DNA from: Hymenobacter actinosclerus
Lineage (GTDB): Bacteria > Bacteroidota > Bacteroidia > Cytophagales > Hymenobacteraceae
DNA: 64,000 bases
Direction: 5' to 3'
Assembly (NCBI RefSeq): GCF_900111515.1
Contig: NZ_FOHS01000006.1
Span: 124,001 to 188,000, forward strand
Position numbers and translations under genes: made by a program. Positions 35,725-44,029 of the stretch are shown piece by piece; position 1 is the first letter of the stretch, and every line of letters begins with the position of its first letter. A model generated the notes under the pieces. It saw only the letters and a program-made list of their open reading frames with translations, had not been told where the DNA came from and did no database searches.

Positions 35725-37611
35725 CTACCGCAATTCCACCACCCAGGCCGACAGGCCCGGCACGGTAAACGACTTCAAGTCGGGCAGCACCGCGCCGGTC
35801 GTCACCTCCACCCCGGAGGTGAACCTGCCCGTGCGCTCTGCGAACCGGGCGCCGTCGAGCGTGCGGGCTTCCTTGCTGCCGTTGAGCACCACCATCACCG
35901 TGCCCTCGGGGGCGTAGCGGAAGTACACGTACACGCCCTCCTGGGGGATGAACTGCATCAGCTTGCCCGAGTGCAAAAAGGGATGCTCCCGGCGGTAGTT
36001 CGCCAGCTTGCGCACGTACTCAAACGCCTCGCCGGGCTGGCCGAGGCGGCTTTTGAAGTAGTTGAGCGAGTCGCCCGCGAAGCCGCCGGGGAAGTCGGCG
36101 CGCACCAAGCCGTCGGGGTTGCTGAAGTTCTTCATCAGCACCTCGGTGCCGTAGTAGAGCTGCGGGATGCCGCGGGTGGTCAAGAGCCAGGCCAGGCCCA
36201 TTTTGTAGCGGGCAAAGTCCTCGCCAATCACCGAGTAGAAGCGGCTCACGTCGTGGTTATCCAGGAACGTGACGTTGCGCGAGGCGTCCTCGTACAGCCA
36301 GTCGCCCTGCAATGACTCGTAGAGCTTGAGCATGTTGCCCGATTTCAGCGCATCGTGCAGCGCGAAGCTCGACTGGAAATCGAGCACCGAGGGCAGGTTG
36401 GACTTGAACCCATCGACGGGCTGGAAAATGTTGCGGGCGAAAAAAGCCTGCTGGGCCGTGCTGCCCACCCAGGCCTCGCCGAACAAGGCCAGCCGCGGAA
36501 ACTCCTCCTGCATGGCCCGGCCCCAGTCCATCAGAAACTTGGGGTCGGAATACGGGTAGGTGTCGATGCGGTAGGCGTCGAGGCCGGTGTATTCCACCCA
36601 CCACAAAAAGTTTTGGATCAGGTAGGTGGAAACCAGCGGGTTGGCCTGGTTCACGTCGGGCATCGTGGTGTCGAACCAGCCCTGGTTGTAGAGCTTGCGG
36701 TCGAGGGCGGAGCCGTAGGGGTCGTTGAGGGCCGAGGCGTTGTAGTTGCTGCGCGTGAAGCCCGGCCACTGGTTGAACCAGTCGGGCGCGGGCTGGTCGA
36801 GGAACAGGTAGTTCTTCGAGCCCATGTGGTTGAGCACCACGTCGTGCACCACTTTTAGGCCGTTTTGGTGGGCCCGCTGCACGAACTGCCGGTACTGCGC
36901 GGTGGTGCCGTAGCGGCGGTCGAGGTTGTAGTAGTCGGTGAGGGCGTAGCCGTGGTAGCTGGCTTTGGGCATGTCGTTTTCCACTACCGGCGTCAGCCAC
37001 AGCGCCGTCACGCCCAGGGCTTTAAAGTAGTCGAAGTGCTGCTCGATGCCGGCCAGGTCGCCGCCGTGGCGGCTGTACATCGAGTCGCGGGCCACTTTGG
37101 GGGCGCGCATGCCTTTGATGTAGTCGTTTTGGGGGTCGCCGTTGGCAAAGCGGTCGGGCATCAGGAAGTAGATGAAATCCTGCTGCGTGAGGCCCTGCAC
37201 CTGGCTGGGGTCGGTGGGCGTGGTGCGCTGTTTCAGCTCGTAGGCGTAGCTGAACTTTTTGTTGCCTTTGAAGTCGAGCTGGAGCCGGCCGGGCCGGGCT
37301 TCGGGGGCAATGGTGAGGTGCAGCACCAGGTAGTTGGGGCTGACGAGCTGCTGCACGCTGTCGAGGCGCACGCCGGGGTAGGCGCGCAGGGCGGGCGTGG
37401 CCGTCCGGATGCCGGGGCCATGTACCAGGAGCTGCAGCTTCGGGTTTTTCATGCCCACCCACCAGAACGTGGGGTCGATGCGCTGGATGGGCGCGGCTTT
37501 GGCGGCGGCAGCCGTTTCGGTGGGAGCAGCGGGAGGCGGGGTGGCCAGGGCAGGAGCGGCCGTAGCCAGCAGCGTGCCGGCTAGCAGGGCCAGGAATCGG
37601 GAAGCGAACAT
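35725..37611 (-). CDS. GH13 alpha-amylase/neopullulanase with N-terminal CBM-like domain
   Basis: Start at 37611 (MFASRFLALLAGTLLATAAP) gives a Sec signal peptide and 628 residues. An N-terminal beta-sandwich of the cyclomaltodextrinase type (WWVGMKNPKLQLLVHGPGI ... NKKFSYAYEL) precedes the barrel. GH13 regions: I (VVHDVVLNHM), II nucleophile Asp (AYRIDTYPYSD), III acid/base Glu (ALFGEAWVG), IV (FLDNHDVSRF). Acts in the periplasm on maltodextrins or cyclodextrins. First of the leftward amylase genes; a near-consensus -7 (CAAAGTA on the plus strand, 37642-37648) is 30 bp upstream. Confidence 0.92.
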   Translation of the reverse strand: MFASRFLALLAGTLLATAAPALATPPPAAPTETAAAAKAAPIQRIDPTFWWVGMKNPKLQLLVHGPGIRTATPALRAYPGVRLDSVQQLVSPNYLVLHLTIAPEARPGRLQLDFKGNKKFSYAYELKQRTTPTDPSQVQGLTQQDFIYFLMPDRFANGDPQNDYIKGMRAPKVARDSMYSRHGGDLAGIEQHFDYFKALGVTALWLTPVVENDMPKASYHGYALTDYYNLDRRYGTTAQYRQFVQRAHQNGLKVVHDVVLNHMGSKNYLFLDQPAPDWFNQWPGFTRSNYNASALNDPYGSALDRKLYNQGWFDTTMPDVNQANPLVSTYLIQNFLWWVEYTGLDAYRIDTYPYSDPKFLMDWGRAMQEEFPRLALFGEAWVGSTAQQAFFARNIFQPVDGFKSNLPSVLDFQSSFALHDALKSGNMLKLYESLQGDWLYEDASRNVTFLDNHDVSRFYSVIGEDFARYKMGLAWLLTTRGIPQLYYGTEVLMKNFSNPDGLVRADFPGGFAGDSLNYFKSRLGQPGEAFEYVRKLANYRREHPFLHSGKLMQFIPQEGVYVYFRYAPEGTVMVVLNGSKEARTLDGARFAERTGRFTSGVEVTTGAVLPDLKSFTVPGLSAWVVELR

Positions 37612-38024
37612 ACGCGGGGTGGGAATAAGGAACGTAATAGACAAAGTACGCCCTCGCCCGCCCACCGCGCTACTGTTTCGGGAACCCAAAATGATGATGT
37701 GTTGACAAATGCACATGCTGCTTTGCCCCGGCTGGCCGTAGCCGGCTGCCAGGGCGGATAATAAGGCACGTGATTGCACCTGCCCATCATCCCAAAGCAA
37801 ATCGACTACCCGGGCCCAAGTGCCTGATGCCGTTGCGTATGGCCCGACCGGAACAGCGGTGGTGCCTGCTTGGCCATTACCGGTGGCCCGTTGCCCATCC
37901 GGCCCCTACGGCGGGGACCGGGCGCGCCGGGCAGTTCTTTTCTCGTTTTTTTGGTGTTCGTTGGGCCGGTGCTACTGCCGCCCGACCCGTGGTTTTTTTC
38001 CATCACCCCGCAACTGCTGCCCCT
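37612..38024. other. Divergent intergenic region of the glucan locus
   Basis: 413 bp between the leftward amylase and the rightward phosphorylase. The plus-strand frame is open from 37770, but the sequence before 38025 has no protein-like character. A near-match promoter for the amylase is at 37642-37648; none is clear for the phosphorylase. No riboswitch or other structure recognised. Confidence 0.4.
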
Positions 38025-39680
38025 ATGGCTTTCGACCTTTCGTACTACACCCCCGCGCCCGAGTTTGCCACGCCGGCCGCGTATTTCTCCATGGAATTCG
38101 CCCTCGACCAGGCCCTGAAAACCTACTCGGGCGGCCTGGGCTTTCTGGCCGGCTCGCACATGCGCTCGGTCTACGAGCTCAAGCAGAACGTCATCGGCAT
38201 CAGCATTCTGTGGAGCTACGGCTACTACGACCAGACCCGCAACGAGGACCAGACCATGCGGGCCGAATTCCACCGCAAGCACTACAGCTTTTTGCAGGAC
38301 ACCGGCATCACCTTCCCTATCACCATCCACGATGCCCAGGTGCAGGTGCGCGCCCTCTACCTCGACCCCGAGACGTTCGGTACGGCCCCGATGTTCTTCC
38401 TGACCACCGACATTCCGGAAAACGACTTCATCTCGCGCACCATCTCCCACCACCTCTACGACGGCGACACGGCGGCCCGCGTGGCCCAGAGCATCCTGCT
38501 GGGCGTGGGCGGCGGCAAGCTGCTCGACGTGCTGAACCGCCCGACCGAGGTATACCACCTCAACGAGGGCCACGGCCTGCCGCTGGCGTTTTACCTCTAC
38601 GAGAAGTTCGGCCGCGACCAGCAGAAAGTGCGCGAGCATCTGGTGTTCACGACCCACACGCCCGAGCTGGCCGGCAACGAGGAGCACCCGCTGGAGCTGC
38701 TCTACAAGATGTCGTTTTTCGGCCGCCTGACGCTGGGGCAGGTGCGCGATTTGGGCATCGTGGAAAACGACCGGGTCAACTACACACTCACGGCCCTGCG
38801 CTTCGCCCGCATCAGCAACGGCGTCTCGAAAGTGCACGGCCGGGTGGCCAACGAAATGTGGGGCTCCAACCAGGGCATCAGCCCCATCATCGCCATCACC
38901 AACTCGCAAAACGGCACCTACTGGCGCGACGAAAAGCTGCACCAAGCCCTGGAAGCCAACGACGATGACGCGCTAAACGCCCGCAAGCGCGAGCTGAAAA
39001 AGCGCCTGTTCGGCATCGTGGCCGACCAGACCGGCAAGCTGCTGGACCCCGACGCCCTCACGCTGGTGTGGGCCCGCCGCTTCGCCGGCTACAAGCGCGC
39101 CGACCTGATTCTGCGCCACTTCGAGCGGTTTAAAAAGCTAGTAACCGACTCCGGCCGGCCGCTGCAGGTTATCTGGGCCGGCAAGCCCTACCCCAAGGAT
39201 TTCGGAGCCATTGCCGTCTTCAATAGCCTGATGGAAAAGACCCGGAACTTCAACACCTGCGCCGTGCTCACGGGCTACGAGCTGGGGCTGTCGGCGGCCA
39301 TGAAGAAGGGCTCTGATATCTGGCTGAACACGCCGCGCTTCCCGCGCGAGGCCTCAGGCACCAGCGGCATGACAGCCGCCATGAACGGCAGCATCAGCCT
39401 GAGCATCCCCGATGGCTGGATTCCCGAATTCGCCCGCGACGGCGACAACAGCTTCCTGCTGCCCCTGGCCGACCAGCACGCCTCCGAAAACGAAAAGGAC
39501 GACTTCGAAGCCACCGGCATCCTCGACGCCCTCGAAAATCACATCATCCCGCTCTACTACGACCAGCCCGCCCAATTTCTGGCCATCCGCAAAGCCGCCA
39601 TGCGCGACGTGGAGCCCGAATTCGAGTCGGGCCGCATGGCCCGCGAGTACTACGAGCGGATGTACGATGCTTCTGTTTAA
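38025..39680 (+). CDS. glgP: Alpha-glucan (glycogen) phosphorylase, short GT35 type
   Basis: Start at 38025 (MAFDLSYYTPAPEFATPAAY), giving 551 residues; the upstream part of the frame is not coding. Releases glucose-1-phosphate from alpha-1,4-glucans using pyridoxal phosphate. The family features are YFSMEFALDQALKTYSGGLG at the N-terminus, HLNEGHGLPLAFYL, and FAGYKRADLIL, WAGKPYP and ASGTSGMTAAMNG near the C-terminus, all standard for the short (about 550-residue) bacterial group. Works with the two amylases and transporter read from the other side, so the locus imports maltodextrins and phosphorylyses them. Confidence 0.92.
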   Translation: MAFDLSYYTPAPEFATPAAYFSMEFALDQALKTYSGGLGFLAGSHMRSVYELKQNVIGISILWSYGYYDQTRNEDQTMRAEFHRKHYSFLQDTGITFPITIHDAQVQVRALYLDPETFGTAPMFFLTTDIPENDFISRTISHHLYDGDTAARVAQSILLGVGGGKLLDVLNRPTEVYHLNEGHGLPLAFYLYEKFGRDQQKVREHLVFTTHTPELAGNEEHPLELLYKMSFFGRLTLGQVRDLGIVENDRVNYTLTALRFARISNGVSKVHGRVANEMWGSNQGISPIIAITNSQNGTYWRDEKLHQALEANDDDALNARKRELKKRLFGIVADQTGKLLDPDALTLVWARRFAGYKRADLILRHFERFKKLVTDSGRPLQVIWAGKPYPKDFGAIAVFNSLMEKTRNFNTCAVLTGYELGLSAAMKKGSDIWLNTPRFPREASGTSGMTAAMNGSISLSIPDGWIPEFARDGDNSFLLPLADQHASENEKDDFEATGILDALENHIIPLYYDQPAQFLAIRKAAMRDVEPEFESGRMAREYYERMYDASV

Positions 39681-39697
39681 CGGCTAGCTTAATTGCC

Positions 39698-39766
39698 TAA
39701 AAGCGCCCGGCTCTGACCTTGCTGGTACAGTCACTGTACCAGCAAGGTCAGAGCCGGGCGCTTTTA
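39698..39766. terminator. Exceptionally long perfect hairpin between convergent genes
   Basis: A 34-bp perfect inverted repeat with a single unpaired central base (39732). AAAAGCGCCCGG / CCGGGCGCTTTT at the outer ends gives a T4 tail in both directions. It lies between stops at 39680 and 39776. Longer and more perfect than a standard terminator. Confidence 0.85.
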
Positions 39767-39775
39767 CACTCTTAA

Positions 39776-40372
39776 TCAGAAAAGAAAGCCGGCGTTGAAG
39801 GAAATGGATTTCAGCCAGATGGTGCTTTCTATCTGCTCGAACGAACCTGGCCCAATGAGGTTGATGCGGGCATCCTGAATTTGCTGGGCCTCAGGACCGA
39901 CGCTGAAGAGCAGGTTGGTGCTGCGGCCCGCAATGACGCGGTAGCCCACGTGCAGGCCGGTTGTCACGCCCCGCTCAAACCCGGCTCCCAACTTCAGCGC
40001 GTAACCCCCGTTGCCTGTGATAAACAGGCTGTTGCCCGTGGGCTGACGGTAGTAGCGCACATCGGCTACTAATGGAGCGGTGTTGTAGCTGGGCTCGTGG
40101 TAGCCGTCGAGGCCGAAGCCTAGCCCCACCGACACGGCCGGGTTGAGGAAGTAGCCGAACGTAGTGCGAAATCGATTCACCGAGCCTCGGTAGTCCAGCA
40201 CCACATCAGATCGGTAAGTGGCTTGGCCAACTCCAGCATTGTATCCTATCTGGGTGATGTTGAACAGACCTGTGTTCTTGCTCTTCTTGATTGGCAGCGG
40301 GTTAGTCTGCGCGGTTGCGGATACGGCTAATAATAGCCCGACTCCAGAGGTCAGAACGGCTTTGTAAATCAT
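39776..40372 (-). CDS. Hypothetical outer-membrane beta-barrel-like protein
   Basis: 198 residues with a signal peptide (MIYKAVLTSGVGLLLAVSAT, cleavage near AQT). The body has alternating strands with aromatic ends (FNITQIGYNAGVGQATYRSD, FGYFLNPAVSVGLGFGLDGY, GNGGYALKLGAGFERGVTTG) and ends in SISFNAGFLF, an outer-membrane style C-terminal Phe. No family recognised. Closed by a hairpin; stands alone. Confidence 0.65.
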   Translation of the reverse strand: MIYKAVLTSGVGLLLAVSATAQTNPLPIKKSKNTGLFNITQIGYNAGVGQATYRSDVVLDYRGSVNRFRTTFGYFLNPAVSVGLGFGLDGYHEPSYNTAPLVADVRYYRQPTGNSLFITGNGGYALKLGAGFERGVTTGLHVGYRVIAGRSTNLLFSVGPEAQQIQDARINLIGPGSFEQIESTIWLKSISFNAGFLF

Positions 40373-40464
40373 CTAAAGTAATTGAAAAGGTTGCCCAGGC
40401 TCTTTCCAAGGCTCGGCAAGTATAAGCGAGAATTTGCCCACACCAAAATCCAGCAAATCAATTC

Positions 40465-41640
40465 CTAGGCCGTCAGAATATGGGGCACGAACTCGGAGAG
40501 GTTGGTGATAATGCCGGGGGCGCGGCGGTAGCTGAGGGCACAGGCCTCGCCGGCCCAGAACACGCCCGCTTGGTAGCGGCGGCCCTGGGCATCGGTCGGG
40601 AAAGCTAGCCAGCGCTGGCGTACCTGGGGCTGGTTGCCGAACTCGCCGGGCTCCTGCTGGCGGGTGCGGATGCCGTCCATTTCGGTCAGGTTCTGGCCTT
40701 CGCGCCCGAACAGGGGCTTGCGCACGTGGTGGCCTGGCATATCGCGCAGGCTGGCCTGCACCAGCAGCGGGTGGTGCGGAAACGTGTCCCAGAGGTGAGC
40801 CAGGATGGCTTTGCTCTGGAAAAGCAGCGTGTAGGCGGGGTTGGCAACGATGACGTCGCGGGTGAGTAGCAGGTGCGTCAGGTCGGCGGTGAGGGCGGGC
40901 TCCTCGTCGGCCAGCAGCTCCCAGGGCACCAGCTTGAACAGGAAATCGAAGCGCTGCCACTTATCCGGCTCCACTTCGGCCCACACGCCGCGCTCTTCGC
41001 CCTGTACCGACACGCGCATGGCGTCCACGCTGCAAACGTGGGCCGTGCCGAACCCGGCGGCGCGGGCGGCTTCGGCCAGTACGGCGCAGTTGGTTTCGTC
41101 CTCGGCGCTGTCGGGCAGGTGTACCAGCAGCAGGTGGGGCGCCAAATCGGGGTTGAGTTCGCGCCAGTGGCGCAGCTGGGCTTCCAGGCCCTCGAACAGG
41201 CCGTTGGCCTGCCGCTCGTGGGCGGGGCGGCCGGCGGCCATCAGGCAGGCCCACTGCACCACGGCCGTCTCGGGGATGCTGGTGGCGGTGTCGGCATTGA
41301 ACTCGACCAGCTTGGGGCCGTCGGGCGTTTCGGCCAAATCGAAGCGGCCGTAGAGGTGCCAGTGCCGGTCGTCGTTCCAGGAGTGGCGCACGGCTTCCCA
41401 GAGGTTGGACGGGATGCCCAGCTGGCGCAGAAAGTCGTCGGGAATCGGGTCGGGGATGGACTGCACCAGCATCTCGTAGAGCGTGTCGGCGGCTTGCAGC
41501 AGCGTCTCGGCCTCGGCCTCCGACACGGCCAGGGCCTCGGGAGCCAGGTAGGCGGCGCAGGCTTCTTCCACGGCCCAGTCCCAGCCCAACTCCCGGATGG
41601 CGGGCTCCACATTGCCCGATAGCGGCAGCAAACGAATCAT
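40465..41640 (-). CDS. Glutathionylspermidine synthase family ATP-grasp ligase
   Basis: Start at 41640 (MIRLLPLSGNVEPAIRELGW), 391 residues, the length of YgiC/YjfC-type proteins that lack an amidase domain. Features: WNDDRHWHLYGRFDLAETPD (early 'YGRFD' region with substrate-binding aspartate), KLVEFNADTATSIPETAVVQ (EFNADTPT motif), and C-terminal KPLFGREG, the ATP-grasp 'KPLxGREG' loop. E. coli YgiC joins spermidine-like amines to peptides poorly, and the natural role is unknown. Located 184 bp after a lipoprotein gene, an arrangement that recalls E. coli ygiB-ygiC. Confidence 0.88.
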   Translation of the reverse strand: MIRLLPLSGNVEPAIRELGWDWAVEEACAAYLAPEALAVSEAEAETLLQAADTLYEMLVQSIPDPIPDDFLRQLGIPSNLWEAVRHSWNDDRHWHLYGRFDLAETPDGPKLVEFNADTATSIPETAVVQWACLMAAGRPAHERQANGLFEGLEAQLRHWRELNPDLAPHLLLVHLPDSAEDETNCAVLAEAARAAGFGTAHVCSVDAMRVSVQGEERGVWAEVEPDKWQRFDFLFKLVPWELLADEEPALTADLTHLLLTRDVIVANPAYTLLFQSKAILAHLWDTFPHHPLLVQASLRDMPGHHVRKPLFGREGQNLTEMDGIRTRQQEPGEFGNQPQVRQRWLAFPTDAQGRRYQAGVFWAGEACALSYRRAPGIITNLSEFVPHILTA

Positions 41641-41748
41641 ACGCAAGAGTGGCTTAAGTAACTCAGGCAGCCCGCACGGCCCGGCGGTACGCACCGCGGT
41701 CCATTGGGCTGCTGGGCTGAAGGTCAGATGGTAAGTGGCGCAAGGTGC

Positions 41749-41778
41749 AAACCAGCGCTAAGAAACTAGCGCTGGTTT
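41749..41778 (-). terminator. Hairpin after the 41824 lipoprotein gene
   Basis: 12-bp stem AAACCAGCGCTA / TAGCGCTGGTTT with a 6-nt loop, between the lipoprotein gene stop (41824) and the ligase start (41640). The T-run on the minus strand is short, so readthrough is possible. Confidence 0.55.
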
Positions 41779-41823
41779 TACACCTCATGATTAAGCAAAA
41801 GAAGGCCAGACGCAGCCGGCCCA

Positions 41824-42522
41824 CTACCCGCCGAAGCCCCGCGAGCCGCCCCGGCTCCCGAAGGTGCTGCGGCTGCTGCTACGGGGGGCCGAGCTACGGT
41901 AGGTGCCGCGCGGGGTGCTGCGCTGCACGCTGGGGCTGGCGCTGATGCCCGCGTTGCCGCCGTTGCGGCTGCCCGTGAACCCGCGCCCGAAAAAGCCCCG
42001 CCCCTCGTTTTCCCGCTCCCGGGCAATGGTTTGCCGCCAGCCGTTGTTCTGCTGCATAACCCCCGGCGAGGCGTAGGCGCCGGGGTTGGGCGTCATCCAG
42101 CGGCCGGCCATGTAGCCGATGCCGCTGTACATGAGCACATCCATCATGCCCGAGCGGCCCACCCGGTTTTCGGGGTTCTGGCGGGTGTAGTTCTGCATCT
42201 GCTGCTGTAAGGCCTGGCCCTGCAAGGTGTCTACCCGGCCGTCGGCGTGCCGCAGAATGGCCGCCACCTCTTCCTTGCCGGCCGGCCGCTCGGCGGTAAT
42301 CTTCCACTGGCCGGGCTGGGTTTCCGTCATTTCGGTGATGACGCCCTGGCTGTAGGAGTCGGTAGCGGCATTGTCCCAGGAGGCGTCGGTGGCGTCCACA
42401 ACGTCGGGGCGGCTGTTGTCGGAGGAGCAGGCCGGCAGCACGGCCAGGCCCAGGCTGGCCGCCGCCGTGAGCAAAAACAGGTTGCGGCGCCAGTCGCCGA
42501 GACGATAAAAGGGACGGTTCAT
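41824..42522 (-). CDS. Hypothetical lipoprotein with Ser/Arg/Gly-rich tail (YgiB-like placement)
   Basis: Start at 42522 (MNRPFYRLGDWRRNLFLLTA), lipobox PAC, 232 residues. A middle domain (VITEMTETQPGQWKITAERP ... AILRHADGRVDTLQGQALQQ) is followed by MMDVLMYSGIGYMAGRWMTP, and a disordered tail rich in Ser, Arg, Gly and Asn. E. coli YgiB (DUF1190) is a lipoprotein with a similar low-complexity end and is encoded beside YgiC, as here. I cannot show homology from sequence, only the similar arrangement. Confidence 0.6.
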   Translation of the reverse strand: MNRPFYRLGDWRRNLFLLTAAASLGLAVLPACSSDNSRPDVVDATDASWDNAATDSYSQGVITEMTETQPGQWKITAERPAGKEEVAAILRHADGRVDTLQGQALQQQMQNYTRQNPENRVGRSGMMDVLMYSGIGYMAGRWMTPNPGAYASPGVMQQNNGWRQTIARERENEGRGFFGRGFTGSRNGGNAGISASPSVQRSTPRGTYRSSAPRSSSRSTFGSRGGSRGFGG

Positions 42523-42595
42523 ACAGGAAAGCCAGGAGGGAAACAGGACCCTAAAAATAGCACGAATCTGGTTCGGAAGCCCTAAAGCCTGCACC

Positions 42596-43189
42596 CTAAG
42601 TTCCTAAAACCTTACCCAGCACCTGCCACACGTTGTCGGCCAGGATTTTCTGGCCCTCGGCGTTGGGGTGCACGCCGTCGGGCAGGTTCAGGTGGCGCTG
42701 GCCGATGACGCCGTGCAGCAGAAAGGGCACGAAATCGACCTCGTTCTTATCGGCCAGCTGGCGAAACAGGGCTTTAAACTCCTGGGCGTAGTGCCCAAAG
42801 CGGCCGCCGCCCAGCGTGGCCAGCGGGCCCAGGTCGAAGGGGAACTCCAGGCCCACCAGCACCCGGCGCGCCTGGGGGTGGGCGCGGTGCACCTCGTCGA
42901 GAATGAATTGCAGGTTCTGGCTGGTTTCGCGCACCGGCAGGCCGCGCAGCCCGTCGTTGGCCCCGAGTTCGAGCACGAACACATCGAGCTCGGGAAAGCG
43001 GGGCAGCACCGTGGGCAGGCGCTGGCGGCCGCCGGCGCTGGTTTCGCCGCTCACGCCGTAGTTGTGGGCCTTGTAGGGCAGCCCGAGGGCGTCAATTTTC
43101 TCCTGAATGCGCGAGGGGAAGGCGGCGCTGGCCGGCAGCTGGTAGCCGGCCGTGAGCGAGTCGCCGAAAAAGAGGATGTTCTGAGGCAT
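42596..43189 (-). CDS. SGNH/GDSL esterase (TesA/arylesterase type)
   Basis: 197 residues. Block I GDSL in ILFFGDSLTAGYQLPASAAF, block II Gly (NYGVSGETSAGGRQRL), block III Asn (VLELGANDGLRG) and block V catalytic Asp/His in NLPDGVHPNAEGQKIL. This is the complete SGNH set. No signal peptide is visible, unlike E. coli TesA, so this form may be cytoplasmic. Hydrolyses short acyl esters or thioesters. Its stop is 74 bp from the lipoprotein gene start, so cotranscription is possible. Confidence 0.88.
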   Translation of the reverse strand: MPQNILFFGDSLTAGYQLPASAAFPSRIQEKIDALGLPYKAHNYGVSGETSAGGRQRLPTVLPRFPELDVFVLELGANDGLRGLPVRETSQNLQFILDEVHRAHPQARRVLVGLEFPFDLGPLATLGGGRFGHYAQEFKALFRQLADKNEVDFVPFLLHGVIGQRHLNLPDGVHPNAEGQKILADNVWQVLGKVLGT

Positions 43190-43376
43190 GTATAGTTGCG
43201 GATAAAGCCGAATCGGCAGAAGCTAAACGCGGCCGGGGGGCCAGAGTTCCGGACGGCTCCTGGCTTGCGGCGGCAAACCGCCGGGGCCCGAAGCAGAGCT
43301 GAGCGGTACCGGCATCCGGTTGGCGCTACTCCACTTATATCGGCCAGAGGAAAACCTTTTTGCGTGTTTTTGCCTT

Positions 43377-43384
43377 TATCTTTG
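43377..43384 (+). promoter_or_regulatory. Promoter -7 element of thioredoxin gene
   Basis: TATCTTTG is an exact TAnnTTTG match, 63 bp ahead of the ATG at 43447. A TTTTTG lies 14 bp upstream, closer than the usual spacing. Confidence 0.6.
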
Positions 43385-43387
43385 CTG

Positions 43388-43412
43388 GCAGATAAGAATG
43401 ATTCTTATCTGC
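43388..43412. promoter_or_regulatory. Fur-like perfect palindrome at the thioredoxin transcript start
   Basis: GCAGATAAGAA-TGA-TTCTTATCTGC is a perfect 11-bp inverted repeat with a 3-nt centre, starting 4 bp after the -7 element. It shares GATAA...TTATC and 14 of 19 positions with the enterobacterial Fur box. It could be an operator over the start site or a 5'-UTR hairpin. Inferred. Confidence 0.5.
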
Positions 43413-43446
43413 TGATCATTTCCATTGTCACCAAATCCCTTTTAGA

Positions 43447-43764
43447 ATGTCCGTTATCAAAGCCACCGACGCCGATTTTCAGCAGCTGCTTCAGGAAAAC
43501 GAGAAAGTAGTGGTGAAATACTACGCCGATTGGTGCGGCAACTGCCGCCTGTTTTCGCCCAAGTTCAAGCGCCTGGCCCAGGCCGAGGGCAACGAAGACA
43601 TGAAGTTTCTGGACGTAAACGCCGAAAACAGCCCCGAGGCCCGCAAGCTGGCCAACGTCACCAACCTGCCCTTCTTCGCCGTGTTCCGCAACGGCGAGCT
43701 GGTTGACACCGTGGCCGCCAGCAAGGAAGAGGCCGTGGCCTCGCTCATCTCCCGCCTCAACTAG
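43447..43764 (+). CDS. Thioredoxin family protein
   Basis: 105 residues. Active site WCGNC in VVVKYYADWCGNCRLFSPKF, followed by VTNLPFFAVFRNGELVDTVA with the cis-proline of the thioredoxin fold. CGNC instead of the usual CGPC changes the redox potential, possibly making it less reducing. No signal peptide, so cytoplasmic. Cotranscribed with the following small gene (11 bp gap). Confidence 0.88.
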   Translation: MSVIKATDADFQQLLQENEKVVVKYYADWCGNCRLFSPKFKRLAQAEGNEDMKFLDVNAENSPEARKLANVTNLPFFAVFRNGELVDTVAASKEEAVASLISRLN

Positions 43765-43775
43765 CCCGCGCCGCC

Positions 43776-44018
43776 ATGAAAATGCCCGTTATCCGCCATC
43801 TGGTGGAAACCCAGACCCTGGAGAGCCTGGTAGCCGCCGAAGAAGCCTTGCTGGAAGAGCAGACGCCCGCCTTCGAGGTGGAAGGCGAGGACGAAGGCGA
43901 GCAGCTCACCCACGTGTTTGCCGCCATCTTCATCCTCAACCACATGCAGGACCATGGGTCCGACTTCAAAACGGCCCTGCGCGAGTACACCAAAAAGGTG
44001 CGCGTGAGCATTAGCTAG
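43776..44018 (+). CDS. Conserved small protein (DUF6952-like)
   Basis: 80 residues, acidic in the middle (EVEGEDEGEQ) and ending with a helix, HMQDHGSDFKTALREYTKKV. It follows the thioredoxin gene by 11 bp; a small protein of this kind next to a thioredoxin gene is a recurrent Bacteroidota arrangement, tentatively the DUF6952 family. Function unknown; it could be a partner or substrate of the thioredoxin. Confidence 0.7.
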   Translation: MKMPVIRHLVETQTLESLVAAEEALLEEQTPAFEVEGEDEGEQLTHVFAAIFILNHMQDHGSDFKTALREYTKKVRVSIS

Positions 44019-44029
44019 CCCTGCGGGAA

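Noticed and set aside
37770..38024. N-terminal extension of the phosphorylase frame (85 codons)
   Set aside because: Composition is not protein-like and lacks conservation; the family N-terminus begins at the ATG at 38025.
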